Below are positions 33,555 to 45,906 of a stretch of 64,000 bases of DNA, piece after piece. Position 1 is the stretch's first letter, and the number at the start of each line of letters is the position of its first letter. The notes below the pieces were generated by a model that saw only the letters and a program-made list of their open reading frames with translations, did not search any database and was not told the origin of the DNA. Made by a program: the position numbers and the translations under genes. Source of the DNA: Nipponacmea schrenckii (Eukaryota > Mollusca > Gastropoda > Lottiidae); assembly GCA_030562195.1 (NCBI GenBank), contig CM060199.1, forward strand, positions 31,826,338-31,890,337, in the 5' to 3' direction.

Positions 33555-36506
33555 AACGTGATTCTAATTATTTTGGGGAAGAATATGGAAATAATTCATT
33601 ATGTTTAAATCATGATGGCAAATGGTACTTACATCATTGTGGTGGAGTTAATAGTCCACAACATAGTGGTAGTGGATGTTATAGGGTGAGTTCATTATAA
33701 ATAACATAGGTTATTCTATGGACTAGAAATCTGTGAAGCAGTCAAGATTGCATGGATCTTTAATCACTTACACTGCAAATTGGTACCACTATAAATAGTT
33801 AAAGGGGCATAACTCTTTTTGGCTAACTCTTTTTGGCTCTCAAAGACATTAAGAGTATTTTATTATTTAAAGTGCGTTTTCACACTTCTACTGGGTTTAA
33901 TAACATCATACAATTTAAGCCATCAATAAATTAGCACCTTCTTATTTACAAGACCTTATATCACCCTACAGACCAACGAAATGTTTGAGATCACAGAACC
34001 AATGTCTTCTTCAAGTTCCTACGTACAATCTTAAAACTTTTGGTGCTCGTTCTTTTAAACATACGTCAGCAATTCTGTGGAATTGTTTACCATACCATCT
34101 TAAAATGTCACCATCTATACAAGTGTTTAAATCAAAACTAAAGACTCACATATTCCAAAGACTAACTGATTAACGCTCATTGTATAATGTAAACAAGCAC
34201 TCTGAGCATGTCCCTATTTGTTGTGGCTATTAGCGCTTTATAAATGTCCATATTATTATTATTTGAATAAAAACCAAATGTTAATGAAATATGCAGCAAT
34301 TACACTGGGATTTATCATTTCCCCAGGATTTCATATATATTATCCCCAGGATTATATATATAATTTGCCCATTATAATATACCCGGAATTTTTTTCATGA
34401 TGTCCCTTGGACTTTATATGAGAGGCATTTTATGAGATATAAAAACTTATTATAATACCGTTACCCTGGGACTTTATATGAAAGGGGTTTTATGAGATAT
34501 AAAAACTTATTATAATAACCCTGGGACTAAATATGAAAGGCATTTTATGAGATATAAAACGTATTATAATAATCCTGGGACTTTATATGAAGGCATTTTA
34601 TGAGATATAAAAACTTATTATAATAACCCTGGGACTTTATATGAAAGGCATTTTATGACATATAAAAACTTATTATATAACCCTGGGACATTATATGAAG
34701 GCATTTTATGAGATATAAAAACTTATTATAATAACCCTGGGACTTTATATGAAAGGCATTTTATGAGATATAAAAACTTATTATAATAATCCTGGGACTT
34801 TATATGAAGGCATTTTATGAGATATAAAAACTTATTATAATAACCCTGGGACTTGATATGAAAGGGATTTTATGAGATATAAAAACTTATTATAATAACC
34901 CTGGGACTTGATATGAAAGGGATTTAATGAGATATAAAAACTTATTATAATAAACCTTGGACTTTATATGAAAGGCATTTTATGAGATATACAAACTTAT
35001 TATAATAACCCTGGGACTTTATATGAAAGGCATTTTATGACATATAAAAACTTATTATAATAAACCTGAGACTTTATATGAAAGGCATTTTATGAGATAT
35101 AAAAACTTATTATAATAACCCTGGGACTTTATGTGAAGGCATTTTATGAGATATAAAAACTTATTATAATAACCCTGGGACTTTATATGAAAGGCATTTT
35201 ATGAGATATAAAAACTTTTAATAACCCTGGGACTTTATATGAAGGCATTTTATGAGATGTAAAAACTTATTATAATATCCCTGAGGCTTTATATGAAAGG
35301 GGTTTTATGAGATATAAAAACTTATTATAATAACCCTGGGACTAAATATGAAAGGCATTTTATGAGATATAAAATCTTATTATAATAACCCTGGGACTTT
35401 ATATTTAAGGGGTTTTATGAGATATAAAAACTTATAATAACCCTGGGACATTATGTGAAAGGGGTTTTATGAAATATAAAAACTTATTATAATAAACCTG
35501 GGACATTATATGAAAGGGATTTTATGAGATATAAAAACTTATTATAATAACCCTTGGACATTATATGAAGGCATTTTATGAGATATAAAAACTTATTATA
35601 ATAACCCTGGGACATTATATGAAAGGCATTTTATGAGATATAAAAACTTATTATAATATCCCTGGGGCTTTATATGAAAGGGGTTTTATGAGATATAAAA
35701 ACTTATTATAATAACCCTGGGACTAAATATGAAAGGCATTTTATGAGATATAAAAACTTATTATAATAACCCTGGGACTTTATATGAAAGGCATTTTATG
35801 AGATATAAAAACTTTTAATAACCCTGGGACTTTATATGAAGGCATTTTATGAGATGTAAAAACTTATTATAATAACCCTGGGACTTATGAAAGGCATTTT
35901 ATGAGATATGTAATTCTTCCAGGACAATGGAATGAGAGGTTTATAAGTTCTTTATAATTGTAGTATGTATGTTCATCAGAAGTAGGTTTAACCGTGATAG
36001 TTGATAATAAACCATATAGATGTTATAAAGCTGGTCAACGTATTAAACCATCATTTGTAACTAGAAATTACTTACATCAAGGTTCTATTATTTGTCCATC
36101 CTGTAACGACGTTTGTAATGTAAGTATAAATAATTTATAATAATAATAACTCAGACATACAGGAAATTAATAGACAGACATGATGATTTCCTTGATGGAC
36201 GTAAAACCTTTGATCCATTCCTCTATGCATAGTATGTTTCGCCTCTACGGTTTTGTGTACCAAGAAAGCCACCATAGAATTGATATTATTATACTAAAAA
36301 GCATTGTAAGAACTGAATTAATTATGTCATTCTTGTTATATTTTTATTTCTTCTTACAGAGAAGTGGTTTTCAGTGTCCAGAAGAATTTGAGCCACCAAT
36401 TGTAGAAACTACTATACATACAGTACCATGTAGCAGTCCTATCATTCTATCATGCTTATATTTTACACTTTTCTGTCTTTTAGTGGCCTTACCTCATATA
36501 CATTAA
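33555..36506 (+). CDS. Leishmanolysin-like (M8) peptidase, last three exons
   Basis: Exons 33555-33685, 35964-36119 and 36360-36506 join in phase 0 with GT-AG borders. The product contains EEYGNNSLCLNHDGKW, SGSGCYR joined to YVCSSEVGLTV, KPYRCYKAGQ, GSIICPSCNDVCN and FQCPEEFEPP. This is the Cys-rich C-terminal region of animal leishmanolysin-family metallopeptidases (secreted or cell-surface zinc proteases). The last ~23 residues are hydrophobic (SCLYFTLFCLLVALP), consistent with a GPI-anchor signal or tail anchor. The zinc-binding HExxH part is not found between the gap and 32500. Upstream exons are therefore lost, in the gap, or beyond a very large intron, and this could be a gene remnant. 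AATAAA at 36682-36687 is a possible poly(A) signal. Intron 1 is swollen by a LINE tail and a minisatellite. Confidence 0.8.
33919..34263 (+). mobile_element. LINE 3' end with reverse transcriptase tail
   Basis: The open frame 33919-34173 encodes APSYLQDLISPYRP, then TFGARSFKHTSAILWNCLP and FKSKLKTHIFQ, ending in TAA. This is the standard C terminus of CR1/L2-like animal reverse transcriptases. It is followed by a short 3' region with GCGCTTTATAAATG and a TATTATTATTATT tail, typical of such element ends. It is 5'-truncated and lies in the sense orientation within an intron of the leishmanolysin-like gene. Confidence 0.85.
34388..35905. repeat. 55-base minisatellite in the leishmanolysin intron
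   Basis: About 27 tandem units of roughly 55 bases, each with CCTGGGACTTTATATGAAA, then GGCATTTTATGAGATATAAA and CTTATTATAATAA. Single-base and 5-10-base indels vary between copies. It follows the LINE tail and stops about 60 bases before the next exon. It has no spacers and is not CRISPR-like. Confidence 0.9.
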
Positions 36507-39500
36507 TATCATTCCATAATTTATTCCTTATATATTTATAGTGTGCTTTCCCACCCATCTTTTAGTGCTCTATATTTAGTGAGCTGAAGAATCAAAAATA
36601 TTTTTAATAGTATCATTCTGATTAAAAGGTATTATGGTCAATTTATCAAGAAAATCTCTCGAAGGAAAAGCAAACATTCCGAATAAATGTCCATCATCTT
36701 TTTTTATGTCAAAATAGTAAGGTCATTTGACGCTAGATGCTCTAAGAGTGACCCAAGAATTGAAAGTTATAAGCAAAATTGCTGATTTGACCAAAATTGT
36801 GTGGTTTTTTTTTTAGAAATCTCGCCTGGGAAAGTTCCTTAAATACTATTAATAGATTCATGTATTAATGTTTTATATTCATTTACATGATATTCTGTGT
36901 GTGTTAGCTGTATTTGTGTGTATTCTGTTAATTTAAGCATGTGTATGAAAGAATGTGAAATGGAATTTAAATAGAATTATTATTTTGACATTTGATTTTT
37001 TACAATATATTAAGCCCTATTAGTGTTACCACATTTTTTTATTTAATATTGATTATTTTGACATGAAACTTTTAAGGTGGGAGTAATTTCTGCTGTACAA
37101 GGTCTGTTAGCTCTTATGATAGTCTACAAGCACAGTTTACACTTAATGGTTGAAAAATTTGATATTCAGACTGGGCTGCCAGAGAATTTCATATCTCCTG
37201 AGATAAATCTTATACTGAAGGGATATAATTTTCACTTCCAAATTAGACCTTTACCAGTATCAGTGGAAGGGGATTGGTGCACCCCTTGAATTTAACACTG
37301 GAAGTTAGTTATTATTAATAACAACACTGATTAGGAATTTCTTTGACATGTTACATACTACCTGATCATGATCTTTATGTAAATTTAAAATACTGAAATT
37401 AATTATATTGAACCTTTATTTAAAGCTGTTATTTTTTATGACCAAAGGGATTATGTCTCTAATAATTACTTTAATGTTTGTTAGAATGATAGTAGGTTTG
37501 TATATATATTACATCAAATTGATACAATCAAGTGTGAAAGAATGTCTGACTTTATTTTCAAGTTATAAATATAAATGGCATAGACAATTCCTGATAATGA
37601 TTTACAGAACTGAAAAAGTAGTCCAGTATTTGAATATGAGCACCTGAGGACTGGTTCCCAAATGGGTTAACAAGTCAGGGTGGTACTGATACCTTATGAA
37701 AAATAATGTTTCATTAGACAATACAGACATTATGTTAATAAGCCAAGGAATTCAGATGACTTATTGATTCATTTATCTTTAAGAGTCTATCAGATAGGTA
37801 GTCGTGGACTGGGATATAATTGGAAAGAAGACAAGAGTATGAAAGGACTTAATACTTGCATTAGGAGGCAGTTTTTATATTGTTTGTTTGATTTGTTATT
37901 TGAGTTATTGTTTTATGAGAACATGTGTACTTTAGATAGATTTATTTAAATGGACAGATTCGTCATTCGTTTGACTTATCTTATCTTAGTCTCAAAATTT
38001 TCTTTTTAGCTGTGCTAATCAGTAATCACAGTTCATCCACAAAAGTTCAACCCTCAAATCCATTCCAGAATTATCCGGGTTTGAAAGTTGAAATGAGGAT
38101 TGTCATTTTCCGAACTCTATGATATAAATATACAGAACAGATTACATGTAGTTAGAAAATCTTATTTTGAGTTAATTTTTTGTATTGCTAATACTTCTGA
38201 AGACTATTTACGTATATTCAAGACTTAATCAACTCCCGCAAATGGCGAATCTGCCCCTTTTAAGTACTTAATAAAGCTATTCCGTAGATTCATTCAAAAA
38301 TTATCGCGACATTTCAGTTCCACTTGACAATAACATCTATATCCATTTTTATGACTAACTAAATTCAGTTCTGTATCAAAATACCACAAATATACAGAAA
38401 CTGCTTTTAAAATTCACTGTAGTGGTTGTTGTATTTATTGTGATATTACTTATTGTAACATATTTACTTTGTCCAGTTTCCCTTTTCATTTGGTATCCTC
38501 CTAGATGTTTTTATGTGCAATATTATAACAATATAACGAGTATACGAATAAAACAAATGGAATTTTATAGAATAACTGTGTTTTTTATTTTCTCTAAAAA
38601 CAATGCATTCTGTTCCACCTTGCTACGTTCAAATTGAAGAAAATAACGTCACGTTATGTTTTCAGCAAATGTTTCCAAAACCTAGCTTGTCTTCACAACC
38701 AAAATATTTTTTCCTGGGCCATTTTGTAACAAATCCTAGAAGTGTTTTCATTTCAGAAGGGGTGAGCCTCAGATCGACCTTACTACCGCCAGAATCTTGG
38801 AGCATGTACAAACGTTTCTGGCGCATGTGGAAGCGTAGACTGTTAAAAATGCTGGAAAATGTATTCAAGCAAGGTTTACGAGACTTTGTGTTTCGGTCAT
38901 AGCAATGGTAGTTGAAAAATATTGATTTCATGGCGACTGTCCGGTCGAAACCCTACACCACCCTTGCCTGCATTTGCCCTCAAAATACTGCTTTAATCGA
39001 CCACAGATATGTAAATCAGACTAGCTTTATAGTTCACCCAACCAGCAACAGTTGAAAGCTGAATTCATAATAAATTTGTGGTTTAACCGCGCGTCACTTT
39101 AAACTGTAAATTAAAGGAAATATCTGGTAACTAAGTAAGCAAACTCTAAAAAATGCAAATCTTGTTGACAATATACTTTATTTTATCAATCGTATCATAT
39201 TGATGTCGATGTGGGACCACAGTAGGTGTTTATTTGACATTTGGATTTCTAACTTGAAAACATGAGGCATCTTTTAAGGTTAGTGAAATATATTCAATGT
39301 ATTTAAAGATAATTACCTTAATTCAAATTTAACTTAACTTTAAATTTCAATAAAAATGCGAGGAAGGATAGTAATTGATATAGAACAACGAAATTGTATT
39401 TTTGTCCTATATCATGAAATGTTACACAGGCGTGAAATCACCACATTTAAAACTACCAAAATAGGTCCCATTGCACACTGAATGGAGCTGCCAGTACCGT

Positions 39501-39689
39501 ATAGCTCAAAACAATAGCAAATTCCCTGATTCTGATATAACCAAAGATGCTTCCTGTTACCTTTCGAGGTGACAATCTTTCAGTTTGTTGGTTCGAAGGT
39601 TTCGTATATCAAGTCATCTTCTTATCGAATGTCACAATCAGGATTTCTAAATGTTTGATTACCAGTCTCTATCACTAATATAATTATGA
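36507..39689. other. Intergenic A/T-rich DNA
   Basis: No exon, RNA gene or recognised element was found except the dispersed repeat at 37974-38290. Short open frames (for example 37077-37289 and 38603-38902) match nothing I know and lack convincing splice context. Confidence 0.5.
37974..38290. repeat. Dispersed repeat, copy A
   Basis: It shares an ordered series of blocks with 63535-63740: CATTCGTTTGAC, GCTAATCAG, TACTTCT ... CTATTTAC ... TCAAGAC and GCGAATCTGCCCC/GCCGAACCTGCCCC. Copy A is longer by an internal insertion. It is probably a short non-autonomous element of unknown family. Confidence 0.55.
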
Positions 39690-40420
39690 TCTCATCTTTT
39701 CTAATAATATCCTTTATGATCGCATCATCTGTTCTTATATCTCATCTTATGCCACGGCCAGGATTCCCATTGATTGAGTACCAGACTAACAATAGCATCT
39801 GATGTTCAATATGATCTCATCAGCTGTTCTTATATCTTATCTGATGCCACGGTCAGGAATCCCATTGATTCATTACCAGACTATCAATAGCATCTGATGT
39901 TTTAATATGATCTCATCATCTGTTCTTATAGCTTATCTGATGTCACGGCCAGGATTCCATTGTTCCATTACCAGACTATCACTAGCATCTTGTGTTTTAA
40001 TATGATCTCATCATCTGATGTCACGACCAGAATCCCATTGTTCCATCACCAGACTATCACTAGCATCTGATGTTCAATATGATATCATCATCTGTTCTAA
40101 TATCTTATCTGATGTCACGGCCAGGATTCCATTGTTCCATTACCAGATTATCAATAGCATCTGATGTTCAATATGATATCATCATCTGTTCTTATATCTT
40201 ATCTGATGTCACGGCCAGGAATCCCATTGATTCATTACCAGACTATCACTAGCATCTGATGTTCAATATGATATCATCATCTGTACTAATATCTTATCTG
40301 ATGTCACGGCCAGGAATCACATTGATTCATTACCAGAATATCAATAGCATCTGATGTTCAATATCATATCATCATCTGTTCAATATCTTATCTGATGTCA
40401 GGATGCATAATTTTCAATGT
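39690..40420. repeat. ~95-base tandem array upstream of the GH65-PGRP gene
   Basis: About eight units of ~95 bases, each with CATCTGATGTTCAATATGAT, TCATCATCTGTTCT, ATCTGATGTCACGGCCAGGA and CATTACCAGACTATCA. One unit is shortened. The array ends about 230 bases before the start codon at 40650, so it overlaps the probable promoter or 5' UTR region. TGTCACG and TGATGTCA-like cores recur in every unit. Confidence 0.85.
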
Positions 40421-40622
40421 TTTTTTTAGAGTCGATTACTAACATATCTGATCAGATTTCATCATCTGTTTTAATGTCCTCTGATATCACGAGCAGGACT
40501 ATCGTTTATTCTCATACGAAAATCAGTTTAATCCCAGTTTGAAATTAGTCGTCCTGTTAGAATTGCGTATCGAGTTAATTAAGCATAGAACTTGTAACAA
40601 AAGTGCTTCATTACTTATTACT

Positions 40623-40630
40623 TATTTTAG
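40623..40630 (+). promoter_or_regulatory. Possible 5' UTR splice acceptor
   Basis: TATTTTAG after a pyrimidine-biased stretch lies 19 bases before the ATG at 40650, and an in-frame TAG is at 40635-40637. The start codon may therefore sit in the second exon, after a non-coding first exon near or upstream of the 95-base array. Confidence 0.35.
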
Positions 40631-40649
40631 GTTATAGATAATAGAAGCA

Positions 40650-40718
40650 ATGTGGTCTGCTATAGAAGTCAAGTCGTTACTGATTTGTGTGATCCTAGTA
40701 ACATGTTTGGGTCAGGCA
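40650..40718 (+). other. Signal peptide
   Basis: A Met start, one Lys, then the hydrophobic core LLICVILVTCLG followed by QA, giving likely cleavage after residue 23. It marks the protein as secreted, unlike the single-module vertebrate PGGHG, which as I recall is described as a soluble intracellular enzyme. An in-frame stop lies 13-15 bases upstream of the ATG. Confidence 0.8.
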
Positions 40719-43700
40719 ATAGATAATGATTGGACATTGGTTGCAAATAGGTAAGTTCATCAGAGCCTGAAAGTTGTTGCAGACAAGAATGTAGTTTGAT
40801 TTCGAGGAACCATTAGGAAAGCTGAATTATGACAGCGCCAGCCCTATGGAACAGAGATTTCAGAGTTTCAAAAAGATGAAGAATTTTTAAAGTACCATAG
40901 CTAGAAGGATCTGACTCTGAAATATGCAAAAATGAAATTAAAATTATAAATGAGGGCGCCGATACTGCAGCTAGAAATAGTGTCACACCGACTTTATTGT
41001 AAAATATAGTATAATTTTACATTTTTGTTCGTATAAAGTATACTTTTAGTGCACATCGGTGTAAATCTGTCAAAAACTAGATCTGTGTACTATAGATGAA
41101 TGAAATCAAGGCTGAATAAATATTTACCCTTTAAAATAAGTCCATCGTTAAATATCGAGAAGCAGTATATCTCGACACGATATCAATACCCGTTAAATCA
41201 ACAATCTATTTTTTCGTCCACATAGCGTCACTATCAGATTGCTTAATCTTCCATTATCGGTTAAGCTACTTGACTACGATTGCTTCGTGCGGTTTTCCAT
41301 TTTAACCTATATATCATTGCTTAAAAATTATAATTAATTTAAACTGTTATAAAGGATGGTAAACATAGTGTTTTATGAGTATATTAAGAATAAATCAATA
41401 AGGGTTATTGTTATTCGGTAACAGCAGGAAGTGTACAATTTAGAATAGGTGCTTATGACACCCAGCAGAAGTGTCATACACTTTAATTGATTGCGAAAGT
41501 CGGTTTATTTAACTATCCACCTCGGCGGTTTTCTCGATTAAAACTTGACGGCGGCTTATGGTGGAGAGAGTTAAGCTCATCACCACAACTGAAGCTATTA
41601 CGAACTCAGGCATAAATTAGAATTTACCGGTTTAAATGTCTGTAGGTAAGCTTTTAATATACGATTTATTTCCTGGAGAGAGTTGATGGTACTTGTATTG
41701 CCAATCAGATGCCTTTTTTGTTAGTACAATGACAAAAAGGGTCAACGATGGCAGACGAGCAGTCTACCTTCGAGGGCTCTGATCGACCTTATTCACTAAT
41801 GTTGTTAGGGTATTGAATGAAATTACAACACAAAAGCACCTGTGATATCTTTTATTGTGTCGGTTTCTGACGCATTAATAATTCTGAGTTCCTGTCTTCT
41901 AGTTATAGTCTACCAACAATCGATGGCAAGCTTGATTTTGAGAAAATGAGCTCTGTCGGCAATGGTCACATAGCCACAATAGTCTATAGTGATACTATTT
42001 ATATGAATGGTTTATATTACGATCACGGAGGTAAATATCTAAGCAATAATTATCCGTATCAAGGACAATGAACATTTAGGGACAAAAATAACGGTGTTAC
42101 AGGCTATTCACTTTCATTTGCAAGGCATAGGCCACTACCTCTCAGTTTAAGACATAGATTTTTTTTCTCTCAAAAGTTAGAATTTGATATTGAGGATTGT
42201 GTAAAAAATATAGAAAAAGCAAAAAGATATTGAAATGTAGATTGTTTCAAGACAATATGAATGATGTAGTATGACGATCTACTTGTAGTCTAAAATTGAC
42301 TTTTTGTATTTTGCGTAATTTTCTTCGATTTTTATTTGAGTCTCTTATCATGTGTCTGGTGTTTCGTCATATTCTAACCCTTATATCTTAGCCAACAGCC
42401 ATCGTGCAAGAATCCCATCTCAACATGATATCAGACTAGAAGTTAATGATACGATTCAATCTCATACTTATGCTCTTGATATGTGGAAAGGTAAGAGTTT
42501 TATTAGATTCACACACCAATCACAAACTTATGTAACGGTTTACAAACTGTATTTAAAGCTTGCTCCCAAAAAATTGATTTTTCTTTTCATGCAAAGCTAT
42601 ACAAAATAAAAAAACTTCTTTGTAAAAATCATACTTTAAAAATGTATTTTTTTGCAATTCTAGGACTGTTCGAAGAGACTATCACTACAGAATCGTCAAT
42701 AATAAAACACAGAACATATACCCATCAGCATTATACACAGCTCATAGTTACCGATATCGAAGTCAGTCGTCGGTCTACTGCCAAAAGCCGTTTTTTAAAT
42801 CTAGATCTTAAAAGATCGAGAATAAATAGTACAAAAGATATTGTGGTTGACGAATTGGTGGAACATACAGATGTTGAAAGGTAATATGCATAGCGCGTCT
42901 ATAAGTCTGCACAAAATCCTTTGTTTCATTTCGTTTTGGGTAGTAAAACGACAGCCCATTGACATAGCGAGAAATAACTTTACGTAGCGATAAACGTTCA
43001 CCAAAGATAAGAATCCAATGCTTAACAAACGTATATAGAACGGGATGACAGGATACAAAAACGTTGATAGAAACACGGGGTAGAGAGGGGTAAAGAAATG
43101 CCAATACATTCAGATCAAATGCCATTCAAACGTATTTTCAGGTGTTCAGAAATGTGCATGAAAGCACAAGGTAGTATGACTGGGTCGAACAGCACAGGAA
43201 TAAACAAACTGTATCTATTTTGGACTGAAATTCCGGATAAACTAACACTAACAGCAGATTCAGAAATCCATAGATGGATATTTGTTACGTCTATGGACAC
43301 AGATGAACATAAAGCAAAAACAGTCTTTCAATCAGCAATGTTCAGAATCTTTGAAGGGGCAAATGAACTGTACAAGAAACATCTAGAAGCATGGGAAGAT
43401 AAATGGAATAAAGGAAGAATTGATATGGAAGGCAATACGAGAATAAATAGAGTCATACATAGCAGTTTGTACTACTTGCTAAGCTCACTTCCTGCAACAA
43501 TGCCAAATCAACCGAATGGTCAATTCTTTGGATTAAGTTCTAGAGGATTGGCTCACGATTCCAAAGGTCGTGTAAACTCGGATATGGAACGATGGATTTA
43601 TCCACCAATTCTGATGTTTTACCCAGAAATAGCTAAAGCTATGCTGAGCTATAGGGTATACGGGATGGATTCAGCGTATGAAAGTGCTAGTCGCATTGGA

Positions 43701-45906
43701 TATGAAGGTTTAAGGTATGTGTCAATGTCATAGAACTATAAGGTCCTAAGCGATTGTTCTAAAAAAAATACGTTTTTTTTTATTACAAAATGCATGATTT
43801 AAATGTGCAAACTCATTTTGAACACCCCACTTTAATAGTTTTTGGAATATTGTTACGAATATATATAAAAAAAAATATTGTATTATGTGGCGTGCATGCA
43901 TTCATTGACAACATATTTTGTATAATAGATATCCTGCCACAAGTACCTTAAGTGGAGAGGAACTATCAGGTAAAAACCAAGAGTATGTTACAGCAGTGGT
44001 AGCCTTTGCTGCAAGAGAGTATATATCAGCAACTAGAGATTCTGAGTGGTTACAGAAAGATGACGGTTACAGACTATTAAGAGACATCGGAAAATTCTGG
44101 GTATCGAAGGTTTCATTTAACGACACTAAAAATGCGTATGAGATAAAAGGTGATTCTTATGCTTAAGATTTAAATAAAGCATCCATTGCAACAAAGTAAA
44201 AACAAACAAGTCATGTCAAATGTATTTCTGGTATATGGCATATATTAGATTATTAAGCCCATATGGACGCACCATCAAAGTGTTAATCCAGGGAATTAAT
44301 GGAATGCATGTCTTAATATCAAAACTGAGTTTATAATCTGTAAGGATCTTAAATCACGCATTAACCAATCTGGATAAATCTATTTACAGATGTGACAGGT
44401 CCAGATGAATTCGCTCAAAACATTTCAAACTCTGTTTTCACCAATGTTGCCGCCAAACTAGCTATTCAGTTCGCCAAGTACTCAGCATGCTTGACAGATT
44501 TGGATAAAATTGCTGAAATACATGAAGACTGGATTGTCAAGGCACATAAGATGTTCATACCATTTATGCCTACAAATTTATTACATGCCGAATACGAAGG
44601 ATATGGTAGATAGACTTTTTGGAAAACTTTCTCAGCCTTTAAATTTGAAAAAATAGGATAACCCAGATCTTCATAAAAATTTACAGATCTTAATGACGTC
44701 CTAAATGTCAAACTAAATTTCGAAAATGAAACTTCTAAATTCATGTTCACGCTGAATTTTTTCGATCCAGATTAAATATGGAGTGTCTGTTGGGAATAAG
44801 GAAACAACGGCAAAGAGAACTCATATCTTTATCCTTATATATACATTTTATTTTTGTATTTGGCTACTATAGATTCTTCTGAAGTTCAACAAGCAGACAC
44901 CATACTGCTGGGGTATCCATTATTATATAAGATGAATGAAACTCTACGAAGGAATGATTTGAGTTTCTATGAGAATTTAACTAGCAACGAAGCATCGCAA
45001 ATGACCTGGGCTATTTTTGCCATCAATTGGTTAGAAATTGGCGAAGACGAAAAGGCAGCAGCATATTTTGAACGATCCTTTACTAATTCACCTACAGTTC
45101 CTTTTGAGGTAAACCTAATAAGTATTTTCCCGGATATAATCTACTGTTACTACTGGAAATCTAAGCCTGTAAGAACTAAGATTTTTTCAGTTGTCTATGT
45201 TAAGTTATTATTTGAAATTTATTTAACATTTCTGTTTATCGTTCTTTTCATCAACCACACGGATAAGATTGTCGAATAAAAAAAATGAAATGTTATATGT
45301 TTCTCCAAAACGTTTTACGTTTTTGTTTATTAGGTTTGGTCAGATGCAGTTGGTTCGGGTGCTACCTCCAACTATCTCCCAGGCATGGGAGGTTTTCTTC
45401 AAGCTGTGATATTTGGCTATGGAGGTGCCCGTCTTCATGTGGAGCATCTTGAGTTCAATCCTAAACTTCCACCAGATGTAATGTCACTACGATTCGTAGG
45501 TTTAGACTACCTCGGAACATCCTTTGATTTATACATTAAATCGGAGGAGATGGTCATCGTTGTACAGGACACTGGAAATCTTCGGATTCATTTGAAACTC
45601 AAAGCCACATGGACCAAGATCGAATTAACGAAAGGTGAGACGGAGAAGAATGTACACTGTATATTAGATTTGTTTCCAATCGATTTTTATAGATAAATCA
45701 CTGAGCAATTTGCGAATGTCATCATTAAAGAGTGACATGAATAAAGATTTAAAATTTCAGCTCGCATGTTTAATAAGAGACATGTTAGCTATTATGTCGA
45801 TCGTAAGAAGGATATTGATTTTCTATTGCAGGTCGAGAAATTCGACTACCTAGATCAGCGTTTATTCTCTACACTACAAATATCACAGATTGTCCACTCC
45901 CTGAAG
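40650..45906 (+). CDS. PGGHG: GH65 module 1 (PGGHG-like, probably degenerate)
   Basis: Ten exons encode ~722 residues, about the length of human PGGHG. Family landmarks: SSVGNGHIATIVYSDTIYMNG, ANSHRARIP, LYYLLSSLP, FFGLSSRGLA, PDEFAQNISNSVFTN and PGMGGFLQAVIFGYGG. The GHVFWDME motif of modules 2 and 3 is changed to GRVNSDME; its Asp (43581-43583) remains. The second carboxylate, Glu of PDEF (44407-44409), remains. The third, in WTE of the other modules, is Asp in VWSDA (45343-45345). The Cys-rich PCRENQQHITGD segment is also missing. I infer reduced or no glucosidase activity. The central exon is split by an intron (43715-43928) that is absent from modules 2 and 3. Confidence 0.85.

Noticed and set aside
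32510..35905. CRISPR-like regular arrays
   Set aside because: Units are head-to-tail without unique spacers, and the DNA is from an intron-bearing animal genome.
36507..38931. Short open frames of 60-100 codons (for example 37077-37289 and 38603-38902)
   Set aside because: No recognisable domain, no consistent splice context, and of a length expected by chance.
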